From assembly GCA_024278035.1 (NCBI GenBank), contig JAJRUA010000284.1, positions 1 through 11,778 on the forward strand: 11,778 nt of DNA, given 5' to 3'. How positions within the stretch are numbered: the first letter of the stretch is position 1; each line of letters begins with the position of its first letter. Of this stretch, positions 1-7,217 are shown piece after piece. The position numbers and the translations under genes were made by a program. The DNA comes from Planctomycetota bacterium (GTDB taxonomy: Bacteria > Planctomycetota > Planctomycetia > Pirellulales > Lacipirellulaceae). The notes below the pieces were generated by a model, which saw only the letters and a list, made by a program, of their open reading frames with translations, made no database searches and had not been told where the DNA came from.

Positions 1-2
1 AG

Positions 3-554
3 TCGCTCGGCGTGCCGACCTTGGTGCTCACCTCGCGCGGCGATGAGTTTCGTGTGGCGACGGAGCGAGAGCTCAAGAGAAACGGTTACGATTTCCAACG
101 CAGTGCGTTGGAGCTAAAGGATTCGCCGCGCGGTCGCTACGCTCCCTATGAAGTGGGCAATTGGAAGGCAGTGGGCCTGTCGATGGAGGAGGCCAAGCTG
201 TACGGGCTCACCCCCCCTCGACCGGTTAGCTATAGCCAGGGGATTTACATGACCGCGGGGCAGCATAAAGGGGCGATGCTTCTTTTGATGTTGGAGCGAG
301 CGATTAAAAAACCGCGGGCCGTTGTCTTTGTCGATGACCATGGCCGCCATATTCACCGAGTCTACGACGCCCTCACCCGCCGTGGTACGGAGGTCTCCGT
401 CTTTCACTACCGCCGGGAAGATGACAACGTCAGTCGATTTCGCTACAGCGATAAGAAAGATGTAGCCGCCCGTTGGCACAAACTCAATTCGGCGCTCAGC
501 GAAGTCTATGCATTGCCCGAAAGCGAGCCAATCCCTGCGGCTTCGACGCCGTAG
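3..554 (+). CDS. HAD-like (DUF2608-type) protein, 5' end outside window
   Basis: The reading frame is open from the first bases, so the gene starts upstream and only about 183 C-terminal residues are seen. Visible HAD-fold landmarks in order are: a strand ending in LTSRG (residues about 9-13 of the visible part), fitting motif II; GQHKG with a lysine near residue 89, fitting motif III; and a hydrophobic strand ending in FVDDH (about 109-113), fitting the acidic motif IV. The spacing and the text around GIYMTAGQHKG and VVFVDDHGRHIHRV resemble the DUF2608 family, a HAD-superfamily group. The motif I aspartates would lie outside the window, so catalytic competence cannot be judged. The substrate is unknown. 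The GTG at 12 falls inside the motif II strand and is not a plausible start. The gene ends with TAG and is followed by a repeat-bearing gap. Confidence 0.65.
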   Translation, partial: SLGVPTLVLTSRGDEFRVATERELKRNGYDFQRSALELKDSPRGRYAPYEVGNWKAVGLSMEEAKLYGLTPPRPVSYSQGIYMTAGQHKGAMLLLMLERAIKKPRAVVFVDDHGRHIHRVYDALTRRGTEVSVFHYRREDDNVSRFRYSDKKDVAARWHKLNSALSEVYALPESEPIPAASTP

Positions 555-578
555 GTTGATTCCCCAAGGAACGGTATC

Positions 579-663
579 GGAGGCGTCCGGAGACGCCAAT
601 GCGTTGTGCCTACCGTTTACGTTTACGGCTTGTAGCATGTCATCGGCGTCTCCAGATGCCTCC
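579..663. repeat. Imperfect inverted repeat between the HAD-like gene and rlmKL
   Basis: The arms at 579-601 and 641-663 are 23 bp each with three mismatches, two of which would be G-U pairs in RNA. Each arm is itself a small palindrome around GGCGTC...GACGCC (imperfect in the right arm). The 39-bp spacer has no coding signal. The pattern fits a dispersed REP-like intergenic repeat. It could also act as a terminator hairpin for the upstream gene, but no T-run follows it. Confidence 0.6.
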
Positions 664-701
664 TACATATTCCGTTGTTCCTGTTTTCTTGCGTGATTCT
701 T

Positions 702-2903
702 GTGCCTGAGTTTGATCTAATCGCCACCGCCACGTTCGGCCTCGAATCGCTTGTCCGTTTCGAGCTGCAAGACCTCGGCTACGAAGCACGCGTTGTCTCG
801 CCAGGTCGGGTGTTGTTTCGGGGCGACGAGTCGGCCATTCGTGAAGCGAATCTCTGGCTCCGCACGGCAGAACGGGTGCTTGTGCGAATCGTCAAAGCGG
901 AAACAACTGACTTCGATCAACTGTTTGAGCTAGCCAAGACGGCACCTTGGAGCGAATGGATTCCGCCGAATGGGGCGTTCCCCGTCCGCGGTCGTTCGCT
1001 TAAATCACAACTCACGAGCGTGCCCGCTTGTCAGCGGACTGTAAAAAAGGGGATTGTCGAAGCCCTGCTTGAGCAACACCAGGTTGATCTTCTTCCCGAG
1101 ACGCTTCCTGAGTACCCGATTGAGGTCGCCCTGCTCGAGAACCAGGCGTCGCTTTTGCTAGATACCACTGGTGTGGGGCTCCATAAACGGGGCTACCGTC
1201 GGTATGTGGGCGACGCCCCGCTACGCGAAACGCTGGCCGCGGCGATGGTCTCTTTGAGTCGTTGGAAGCCGGGACAACCGTTTTGGGATCCGTTCTGCGG
1301 CACAGGGACACTTGCTATCGAGGCGGCTCTGATGGGACGAGGGCTTCCGCCAGGGCTCAACCGAGAGTTCCTTTGCGAACGCTGGGAGCGAACCGCGGGC
1401 GAAGCATGGGATCAGCTCCGCGAAGTGGCACGCAGCAACGCCTTGCCCTCCCTTCCGGAGCCACTGTTGGCAACCGACACGAGTGAAGAGGCGCTCAAGC
1501 TGGCTCGTCGCCATGCCGATGCGGCGGGTGTTCGTGACGACATCCATTTCCAGCAGCGTGATTTCCAAGACCTCTTGAGCAAACGACAGTACGGCTGTCT
1601 TATTACCAACCCGCCTTACGGCGAGCGGTTGGGTGAAGTCGAAGAGATCGAAAGGCTTTACCAGTCGATGCCCGAGGTTTTTCGTCGGCTCAAAACTTGG
1701 TCGCAATACGTTCTTACCGCTCGCAACGACCTAGAGCATTTGGTGGGTCAACAAGCGAACAAACGTCGCAAATTGTTCAATGGTCAACTCTCTTGCACAC
1801 TGTTTCAATTCCATGGGCCTCGCAAACCGAAGGAGGGAACCAAAGGGCCGGATTCTCAAAACGAAGCGACGGAAGGGGAAGAGACTCCTGAGCGATTTCA
1901 ATCGGACGTTCCGCCCCCGCCCCCCATGCCGGCCTTCGGAGGGCTTCGCCCGGAAGCAAAACGGCAAGCGGAAGAGTTCGCCAGCCGCCTCCGCAAACGG
2001 GCCCGCCACTTGCGGCGCTGGCCGACGAAACGGGGCATCACCTGCTATCGGCTTTACGATCGTGACATTCCTGAGGTGCCGGTCGTCGTGGATCGGTATG
2101 AAACGGCCCTCCATGTCACCGAGTACGAACGGCCCCACGAACGGACCCCAGCCGAACATGCCGATTGGCTGGACCTGATGGTCCGCACCGTGGCCGAGGC
2201 GCTCGACACACCGCGCGAGCGTGTTTATCTCAAGCGACGCGAACGGCAACGGGGTGATACACAGTACAACCGTGTGGCCGATGATCGGCATGTCCATTTG
2301 GTCAAAGAAGGAGGCCTTACGTTCCGAGTGAATCTCTCGGACTATGTTGATACGGGCCTTTTTCTCGATCACCGCCAGACACGTGACATGGTTCGCAAAG
2401 CGGCGCGTGACAAGCGATTCCTCAATCTGTTTGCCTACACCGGTTCGTTTACCGTCTACGCTGCGGATGGGGGGGCGAAGCAAACGACCACGGTCGATCT
2501 GTCAGCCAACTACCTCGAATGGACCGAGGCTAATCTGCGGCTGAACAAGTTCGAGGCAGGCCCCCAACACCAAGTGATCCGAGCCGATGGTCGAGAGTTT
2601 GTCGAAGGCCTGCCGATCGAGCCGCTTTATGATCTGGCAGTCGTCGATCCGCCGACCTTTTCCAATAGCAAACGCCTTGACGACGATTGGGATATCCAGC
2701 GCGATGCCGTGCCGCTGCTCAGCGCCTTAGCTAAGCGGATGTCGATTGGCGGCGAAGTTTTTTTCTCGACCAATTTTCGTCGCTTTAAGCTGGACGAAAC
2801 GGCCTTGACCGAATACAGCGTTCGCGAGATCAGCCGTAAGACGGTGCCCGAAGATTTTCGCAACCAACGGATTCATCGTTGTTGGCACTTGGTCCGGGAG
2901 TGA
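702..2903 (+). CDS. rlmKL: Fused 23S rRNA methyltransferase RlmK/RlmL
   Basis: This is a bifunctional enzyme of the E. coli RlmKL (YcbY) type. The RlmL half makes m2G2445 and the RlmK half makes m7G2069 in 23S rRNA. At 733 aa it is slightly longer than the roughly 700 aa E. coli protein. Order from the GTG at 702: an N-terminal ferredoxin-like/THUMP region (about 1-155), an RlmL SAM motif DPFCGTGTL (196-204), the catalytic NPPYGERL (303-310), a charged and proline-rich linker (about 375-415) with a PPPPPMP run, then RlmK with YRLYDRDIPE (449-458), DTGLFLDHR (550-558), the SAM motif NLFAYTGSF (575-583) and DPPTFSNSK (649-657). Both halves look intact. GTG 702 is chosen because the E. coli protein begins a few residues before the equivalent of DLIATATFGLE. 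TTG 675 and GTG 693 are possible, and no start has a clear Shine-Dalgarno site. Confidence 0.95.
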   Translation: MPEFDLIATATFGLESLVRFELQDLGYEARVVSPGRVLFRGDESAIREANLWLRTAERVLVRIVKAETTDFDQLFELAKTAPWSEWIPPNGAFPVRGRSLKSQLTSVPACQRTVKKGIVEALLEQHQVDLLPETLPEYPIEVALLENQASLLLDTTGVGLHKRGYRRYVGDAPLRETLAAAMVSLSRWKPGQPFWDPFCGTGTLAIEAALMGRGLPPGLNREFLCERWERTAGEAWDQLREVARSNALPSLPEPLLATDTSEEALKLARRHADAAGVRDDIHFQQRDFQDLLSKRQYGCLITNPPYGERLGEVEEIERLYQSMPEVFRRLKTWSQYVLTARNDLEHLVGQQANKRRKLFNGQLSCTLFQFHGPRKPKEGTKGPDSQNEATEGEETPERFQSDVPPPPPMPAFGGLRPEAKRQAEEFASRLRKRARHLRRWPTKRGITCYRLYDRDIPEVPVVVDRYETALHVTEYERPHERTPAEHADWLDLMVRTVAEALDTPRERVYLKRRERQRGDTQYNRVADDRHVHLVKEGGLTFRVNLSDYVDTGLFLDHRQTRDMVRKAARDKRFLNLFAYTGSFTVYAADGGAKQTTTVDLSANYLEWTEANLRLNKFEAGPQHQVIRADGREFVEGLPIEPLYDLAVVDPPTFSNSKRLDDDWDIQRDAVPLLSALAKRMSIGGEVFFSTNFRRFKLDETALTEYSVREISRKTVPEDFRNQRIHRCWHLVRE

Positions 2904-2915
2904 GGGACGAAGCTT

Positions 2916-2934
2916 CCGTGCCAGGATGGCACGG
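2916..2934. terminator. Hairpin between convergent rlmKL and nadE
   Basis: A perfect 8-bp stem (2916-2923 with 2927-2934) closes a 3-nt loop, and it lies 13 bases after the rlmKL stop. It abuts the downstream TAG of the nadE frame (2935-2937). There is no T-run on either side, so it is not a textbook intrinsic terminator. Its place between convergent genes suggests a bidirectional 3'-end structure, or a dispersed palindromic repeat. Confidence 0.45.
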
Positions 2935-3171
2935 CTAGGGTGACTGTCGGTTGCCGGCGGCCCACTTGCCGCTCAAAATCGGCCATCGTCGCCATGCTTT
3001 GGGGTCCACACTCAGTGTGTCGAGATGAAAACTGGGGGCGAGCCGTTCACGTTTCCATTGGCTTATTCGCCACAGGTGGTGGAAGCTTTGGGACCAGGTT
3101 TGTAGTGAGGCCTCGTCGTATTGCGGAAATTGTTCCTGCAACACGGCGATGGTTTTATCGAGCGGATGCAG
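2935..3171 (-). pseudogene. nadE: Detached C-terminal segment of NadE, in frame after the TAG
   Basis: Reading on from the TAG at 3172-3174 in the same frame gives 78 more codons, ending at TAG 2935-2937. They include QWKRERLAPSFHL and VDPKAWRRWPILS. This closely resembles the C-terminal signature of long glutamine-dependent NAD synthetases, where the Lys/Arg-Pro loop closes over the synthetase active site. There is no frameshift and no second stop, so one base substitution explains the break. With the TAG codon read through, the protein would be 652 aa, the normal family size. The segment has no ribosome binding site or plausible start of its own. Confidence 0.85.
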
Positions 3172-4893
3172 CTAGCCAATCGCTGAACGCTCGATTGCAG
3201 CGAGCACAGGGTAGGGCATGAGATCCGCTTCGTCCGTTTGGCCCGTTGCGAGGGGACGCAACTCGGCGGTTGGCTGCTGGGCATTGATGACCGAAAGGGC
3301 TGGCAAGGGCCCGACGCCTTCAGGCCCATCGGTCTCCATCCAGCGGAGCCATTCCAGTAGAAACGCCTTATCCACGCCGGCGATCGGGGCCAAACCGCCC
3401 GACGTGTCGCCATCCATTGTTGCGTAGCCGACCGATGCTTCGCTCCGGTTACCGGTCGTTAGCAGTAGCGCCCCGTGCAAATTTGCCAAAAGCCAAACGC
3501 CGGGCGAACGAACCCGCGCCTGGATGTTTTGTAGGGCGATGTCGTCCGACTTCCAGGAGAGATCGCGACCGACCGCCTCGCTGGCCAGTTCGGTGTAACG
3601 CTCGACCAGTGTGCTAACGTCCCAAGCCCGGTGATCGGTCCCCAAAGCCAGGGCCATCGTCTCGGCAGCCGAGCGAGTCGTCTCCGAAGAGTTTTCGGTC
3701 GCTTGGTAAAGCGTATGCAGCAATCGTTGGACAGCCTCTTTTGTATCGGTTGCTTCGCCCAACCCTTCGACGGCCGGTAAACGAGCAGCCCAACCTTTTA
3801 TGCCCAACTCTTCCATCGCCAACTTGGCCATCAACCCCACGAGCACCGCAGTCGCTGCCGAATCGGCTCCGCCACTGAGTGACAGGACAAAACCTTTGGC
3901 ACCGCTCTTGCGCAGGTAATCGAACAGACCAAGCGGGACGACACGGGAGAACTCTTCGAGGGAATCGTGTTTTTGGCGAAGGGAGGCGCCAAGCGGAGGC
4001 AGGTCGGCAGGGGGCAGGGCCGTCTTTGAGGCCGTGGGATCAAAAGGGCTTTTGATACCGTGAGTATTGTTGCCGGCTCGATTGGTTGGAACTTCAACGT
4101 CGGCGACGGTCAGCGTGTGATCGGCGTAACTGAATCGCTTGCCTTCGATAAGCTCAGCGCTGCCATTTTGGGTCGCTCCGTTTGCAATAAGCGTCCCGCC
4201 ATCATAAATCGTACGGCCCGACTCGTTGCCGAGGAGGTTGCAATAGACGTAGGCCCCGTTGATTGCCTTCGCACCGTCCGTTACCAATTGCCGACGAATC
4301 GCCTGTTTGCCAAACGCAAAGTGGCTGGCCGAGGGGTTGAGGATAACGCCGACGCCTCGCTTCGCTAGTCGCCAGGCAGGACGGTCCGCCACCCAAGCAT
4401 CGCGGCAAACCTCAAAACCGACACGCACTCCGGCAAGGTCGAAGACAAGGTCCCCTACAGGAACTGTCTCTCCGCCCACTCGGACTTCGGCGACTTTACC
4501 CGCAGGCCAAGGACGAAACCAACGGGGTTCGTAATGGAGCCCATCGTCGGCTAAGTGCTGCTTGAGCACGATGCCAAGCAGCCGGCCATCGGCAAACAGG
4601 GCCGCTCCGTTGTAGAGATGCCCCTCCACTTCCAGCGGCACGCCGATCGCCACGGCAAGGCCGGCTGTGGCCGGCGCAAGCACCGCCAGCTCCTCAAGGG
4701 CTCGCACACGGACATAGTCGGCAAAGAACAAGTCTTCGCAGCCATAGCCACTCACGGCCAACTCCGGCAAGCAAAGTAGCCGGGCGCCCGCCTCGCGCGC
4801 AGCATCCATCGCCGTCATAATTCGGGCACGGTTTCCGGTCCAATCAATTGGCGTCTGATTCAGCGACGCCGCAGCTAAACGAACAAGCGTCAA
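3172..4893 (-). CDS. nadE: Glutamine-dependent NAD+ synthetase, ended early by an in-frame TAG
   Basis: The enzyme makes NAD+ from nicotinate adenine dinucleotide, ATP and glutamine in the cytoplasm. The N-terminal nitrilase-fold glutaminase has its full triad: Glu44 in CLPELAVSGYG, Lys111 in VLKQH, and Cys163 in FEVCRDAW. The synthetase domain has the ATP pyrophosphatase P-loop SLSGGADS (338-345) and the conserved TTGNRSEASVGYATMDGD stretch (479-496). The frame stops at TAG 3172-3174 after 573 aa. The family normally runs about 650 aa or more, and the missing end is encoded in the same frame beyond the stop (next entry). The start is TTG 4893, supported by AAAGGAG seven bases upstream (4907-4901). 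It is convergent with rlmKL and 72 bp downstream of the lipoprotein gene. It may be a fresh pseudogene, a readthrough gene or a sequencing error. The family call is certain, but activity of the 573-aa product is doubtful. Confidence 0.93.
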   Translation of the reverse strand: MTLVRLAAASLNQTPIDWTGNRARIMTAMDAAREAGARLLCLPELAVSGYGCEDLFFADYVRVRALEELAVLAPATAGLAVAIGVPLEVEGHLYNGAALFADGRLLGIVLKQHLADDGLHYEPRWFRPWPAGKVAEVRVGGETVPVGDLVFDLAGVRVGFEVCRDAWVADRPAWRLAKRGVGVILNPSASHFAFGKQAIRRQLVTDGAKAINGAYVYCNLLGNESGRTIYDGGTLIANGATQNGSAELIEGKRFSYADHTLTVADVEVPTNRAGNNTHGIKSPFDPTASKTALPPADLPPLGASLRQKHDSLEEFSRVVPLGLFDYLRKSGAKGFVLSLSGGADSAATAVLVGLMAKLAMEELGIKGWAARLPAVEGLGEATDTKEAVQRLLHTLYQATENSSETTRSAAETMALALGTDHRAWDVSTLVERYTELASEAVGRDLSWKSDDIALQNIQARVRSPGVWLLANLHGALLLTTGNRSEASVGYATMDGDTSGGLAPIAGVDKAFLLEWLRWMETDGPEGVGPLPALSVINAQQPTAELRPLATGQTDEADLMPYPVLAAIERSAIG

Positions 4894-4898
4894 ACGTG

Positions 4899-4950
4899 GT
4901 CTCCTTTCAGCTTCGATTGTACTCCTATCAATCGAAGCAAGAAAGGAGAC
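4899..4950 (-). promoter_or_regulatory. 52-nt inverted repeat that masks the nadE ribosome binding site
   Basis: In the minus-strand transcript, two perfect 10-bp stems stack: 4950-4941 with 4908-4899, and 4938-4929 with 4919-4910. They are separated by a 2-nt/1-nt internal loop and capped by a 9-nt loop (4928-4920). The 3' arm contains the nadE Shine-Dalgarno AAAGGAG, which pairs with CTCCTTT of the 5' arm. The apical loop carries a second AGGAG. The structure begins 15 nt after the lipoprotein stop and ends five bases before the TTG start. No T-run follows, so a terminator is less likely than a translation-control hairpin. A DNA operator is also possible. The pairing is seen directly; the function is inference. 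Confidence 0.6.
4901..4907 (-). promoter_or_regulatory. nadE ribosome binding site
   Basis: AAAGGAG lies seven bases before TTG 4893 on the minus strand. It fixes this unusual TTG as the start, and it lies within the 3' arm of the 52-nt inverted repeat. Confidence 0.75.
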
Positions 4951-4965
4951 AGCCTCAACATCACC

Positions 4966-5574
4966 CTACAGCCCCACCGAAACACCCCAGCCAACACGGC
5001 GTGGGTAGGAGTGGTACCCATGGTGACCGTGGTGCCAACCAGGAGGGCCAACATAAATCGGCGGTGGGTACATGGGCTCTTGCACGATCACCGTTTGTGA
5101 CGGGGACAATCCCTGCGGAGATTGTGTGGCGACGGTTTGCATTGTTTGAATTATACCGGTCGGCACGCCTTGTTGCTGCAACGCGATGAGATCGTTAGGC
5201 GACGGCGGAACCGCAACGCCCGACGTGTTGATGTAACCCTGGATGAGTTGGGGATCGACGCCCGCACGGTGCATTGAAATGATTTCGTCAATCGTAGCTG
5301 AGCCAGGCGTGACCTGTCGGCCAAGCTGTCCAGCAATGGCCACCCGATTTTGTGCTGCCTGAACATCCAAAGCATCGCCAACCACAGCGCCGCCCATGGC
5401 TCCAACCCCTGCTCCCAGCAAGGCGCCGGTTGCGGCATCGCCCGACTGATGGCCAATCACCGCCCCTAGTCCCGCACCGAGAAGGCCCCCTGCCACACCA
5501 AGCCGATCCGCTTGGCGCGAAGACTGGCAGCCGGCTAGGAAGAAGAGAACAAGTAAGAAGGGAGTAAGTCGCAT
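4966..5574 (-). CDS. Glycine-zipper lipoprotein
   Basis: A 202-aa predicted lipoprotein. The N-terminus MRLTPFLLVLFFLAGC is a short lipoprotein signal with lipobox LAGC, so Cys16 would be lipidated. Residues about 26-68 are Gly/Ala-rich with GxxxG spacing (GGLLGAGLGAVIG, GALLGAGVGAMGGAVVG), typical of a glycine-zipper membrane segment. Two similar helical units follow: IDEIISMHRAGVDPQLIQGYI (95-115) and PNDLIALQQQGVPTGIIQTMQ (126-146). The tail is rich in Pro, His, Gly and Tyr (WHHGHHGYHSYP). ATG 5574 is chosen because it places the signal at the very N-terminus; the frame stays open upstream to 5772, but that extension would bury the lipobox. No Shine-Dalgarno is visible. It is likely an envelope protein of unknown role. 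It lies upstream of nadE on the same strand and may share its transcript, without an obvious functional link. Confidence 0.8.
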   Translation of the reverse strand: MRLTPFLLVLFFLAGCQSSRQADRLGVAGGLLGAGLGAVIGHQSGDAATGALLGAGVGAMGGAVVGDALDVQAAQNRVAIAGQLGRQVTPGSATIDEIISMHRAGVDPQLIQGYINTSGVAVPPSPNDLIALQQQGVPTGIIQTMQTVATQSPQGLSPSQTVIVQEPMYPPPIYVGPPGWHHGHHGYHSYPRRVGWGVSVGL

Positions 5575-5822
5575 GGCAAACAAAGCGGTTGGAAATAAGG
5601 GAAACCAAGGGGTACCCCGAAGTCGAACAAGCGGTGCTCCAATGAGCCCCTCGTTCAACGTAATCAGCAAAACGCTCCCAATTTGGGCTCCGTGGGTCAA
5701 GATCGGTACCGGTATTTTGCGATTTTGTCCGCTAGCAGCTTGCTTGGCGGTGGCCCAAGTGGTAGGGTGCAAGCTAACGGGATTTGTGGCCGCTTGCAGC
5801 CGAGACTGCTAAAGAGCCGACC
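5575..5822. other. Divergent intergenic region, 5' part
   Basis: This gap lies between the divergent lipoprotein (-) and cystathionine gamma-synthase (+) genes. I see no gene with a credible start or domain. It holds short palindromes only, such as GGGGTACCCC at 5610-5619 and CGGTACCG near 5704-5711. Promoters for both flanking genes probably lie here, but no hexamer pair stands out. Confidence 0.4.
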
Positions 5823-5866
5823 TCAGCCAACTCAGATGAGCATTTTGCTAGAAGGAGATTGGCTGA
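5823..5866 (+). promoter_or_regulatory. Stem-loop in the leader of the cystathionine gamma-synthase gene
   Basis: A perfect 8-bp stem pairs 5823-5830 with 5859-5866. It encloses a smaller AGCA/TGCT hairpin and an unpaired purine-rich AGAAGGAGA stretch. An intrinsic terminator follows 26 bases later and the coding start comes shortly after. The layout is that of a leader whose fold could govern the terminator, or of the body of a small RNA. It does not match the SAM-I consensus as I know it. The function is inferred from position. Confidence 0.35.
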
Positions 5867-5892
5867 AGCTCAATAGCACGGCATGTAACAAG

Positions 5893-5926
5893 ACCGCCAC
5901 GGATCCTATCCCGTCGGCGGTTTTTT
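5893..5926 (+). terminator. Intrinsic terminator just before the cystathionine gamma-synthase gene
   Basis: The GC-rich stem ACCGCCACGG (5893-5902) pairs with CCGTCGGCGGT (5911-5921), with one bulged C, across an 8-nt loop. A run of six T follows (5921-5926). It reads on the plus strand and ends only 16 bases before ATG 5943. That leaves little room for a separate promoter, so it may be an attenuator, or may end a short upstream RNA. Confidence 0.75.
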
Positions 5927-5942
5927 CGTGTCCGGAGCTTTC

Positions 5943-7211
5943 ATGGCTAGCAGCAGCAGGGTCCAACCGGCCCCCCCAAAAAAAACGGTAGCTGAGATTC
6001 AACCACCCCCTACGGCCGAACCGGCTCAGCCTGGGCAGGCCCAGCCGGGGTTCTCTACCATGTCGGTTCATGCCGGCGAGGCTCGCCAGAAGCAGGGGGA
6101 TTCGATCACCGACCCGATCTTCTGCGCCTCGACCTACACGTTTGCTGACACGCAGTCGATCATCGATTACATCGAAGAGGAGCAATCCCGTGAAGAGTAC
6201 GGGCGGTACGGCAACCCGGGCGAACGGGTCGCCGAGCGAAAGCTCGCCGCGCTCGACGGAGCGGAGGCAGCAATCGTTTTCTCTAGCGGTATGTCGGCTC
6301 TCGTTGGACTGCTCATGGCAAAGCTGGGCCAAGGGGACGAAGTCCTCTTTTTCGACGAGTGTTATCACCGTAGTCGTGAGTTTTGCAACAAGCACCTCGC
6401 TCGGTTTGGTGTGACGACCCGCACCATCTCAACAGGCGATTACGATGCGATGGAGCAAGCGATCACCCCACAAACACGGATGCTCGTTAGCGAATCCCCC
6501 ACCAATCCGCACCAAAGCTGTATCGACATTGAGCGGTTTGCCAAGATCGGCCAGCAGCATGGTGTCGAGACAATGATCGATGCCACGCTCGCCACGCCCT
6601 ACAACTTGCGGCCAATCGAAGCGGGCATCGACTACGTGCTGCACTCGTGTACGAAGTACTTGGGAGGGCATAACGACCTGCTAGCCGGGTCGATTGCGGG
6701 AACCGTGGAGAAGCTAGAATCGGTGCGTAATCTGCGAGGGATCATGGGTTCGATCAATAGCCCCCACGCGATTTACCTGTTGCTACGCGGCCTTAAGACT
6801 TTCGACCTGCGAATGCAGCGGCACAACGAAAATGGCCTAGCAGTCGCCCGCTATCTTGAGTCGCATCCGCGTGTAGAAAAGGTATTCTATGCCGGCCTCG
6901 AATCGCATCGCGACCACGAGATCGCCAAGCAGACGATGCGCGGATTTGGCGGCATGGTCACGTTCCTGGTGAAAGATGCCGATTGGCGAGCAACAGCCAA
7001 TGTCGTGGACGCGACAAAAATTTGCCGGATCGCGCCGAGCTTGGGAGGTGTCGAGACGCTCATTGAGCAACCCTATGTGATGAGCTACTTTAAGTTCTCT
7101 CCCGAAGAGCGACAGCAATTTGGTATTCCGGATAACATGATTCGCCTCGCCTGTGGAATCGAAGACTCGGAAGATTTGATTGCCGATCTCGATCAGGCGT
7201 TGCGGCAGTAG
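5943..7211 (+). CDS. metB: Cystathionine gamma-synthase-like PLP enzyme (plant-like)
   Basis: A 422-aa member of the Cys/Met-metabolism PLP family. It likely joins cysteine to an activated homoserine to give cystathionine, on the way to methionine. From ATG 5943 it has a 35-40 residue Pro/Ala/Gln-rich N-terminal extension, then FSTMSVHAGE, YGRYGNPG (86-93), the FSSGMSAL cofactor-binding stretch (113-120), ESPTNPH (184-190), Asp213 in MIDAT (PLP nitrogen), and the Schiff-base Lys238 in SCTKYLGGHNDLLAG. The GHNDLLAG form and the segment from IAPSLGGVETLIEQP to IPDNMIRLACGIED look like plant cystathionine gamma-synthases, which use O-phosphohomoserine; that substrate is inference. The start is supported by GGAG at 5934-5937. 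GTG 5928 touches the terminator T-run, and ATG 6060 would cut the conserved FST-VHAGE block. Cystathionine beta-lyase or methionine gamma-lyase activity cannot be excluded. Confidence 0.88.
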   Translation: MASSSRVQPAPPKKTVAEIQPPPTAEPAQPGQAQPGFSTMSVHAGEARQKQGDSITDPIFCASTYTFADTQSIIDYIEEEQSREEYGRYGNPGERVAERKLAALDGAEAAIVFSSGMSALVGLLMAKLGQGDEVLFFDECYHRSREFCNKHLARFGVTTRTISTGDYDAMEQAITPQTRMLVSESPTNPHQSCIDIERFAKIGQQHGVETMIDATLATPYNLRPIEAGIDYVLHSCTKYLGGHNDLLAGSIAGTVEKLESVRNLRGIMGSINSPHAIYLLLRGLKTFDLRMQRHNENGLAVARYLESHPRVEKVFYAGLESHRDHEIAKQTMRGFGGMVTFLVKDADWRATANVVDATKICRIAPSLGGVETLIEQPYVMSYFKFSPEERQQFGIPDNMIRLACGIEDSEDLIADLDQALRQ

Positions 7212-7217
7212 AATGAG

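Noticed and set aside
114..638. Long open frame on the minus strand opposite the HAD-like gene
   Set aside because: It is antisense to a gene with recognisable HAD motifs, shows no domain of its own, and its composition is that of a shadow frame.
675..701. Earlier TTG (675) and GTG (693) starts for rlmKL
   Set aside because: No ribosome binding site supports them, and E. coli RlmKL begins near the residues encoded just after GTG 702. They remain possible.
1731..2483. 250-codon minus-strand frame inside rlmKL
   Set aside because: It is antisense to the conserved RlmK domain and the linker, and no protein family is recognisable in it.
3172..3174. TAG read as pyrrolysine or other recoded residue
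   Set aside because: TAG is used as the normal stop of the HAD-like, lipoprotein and metB genes and again at the end of the nadE frame. NAD synthetases have no known pyrrolysine, and no Pyl-insertion machinery is visible here.
5575..5772. N-terminal extension of the lipoprotein frame to 5772
   Set aside because: The extension would place 66 residues before a clear lipobox signal peptide that should be at the N-terminus.
5836..5991. Small plus-strand frame through the metB leader and terminator
   Set aside because: It runs through the terminator hairpin and overlaps metB in another frame. It has no conserved feature.
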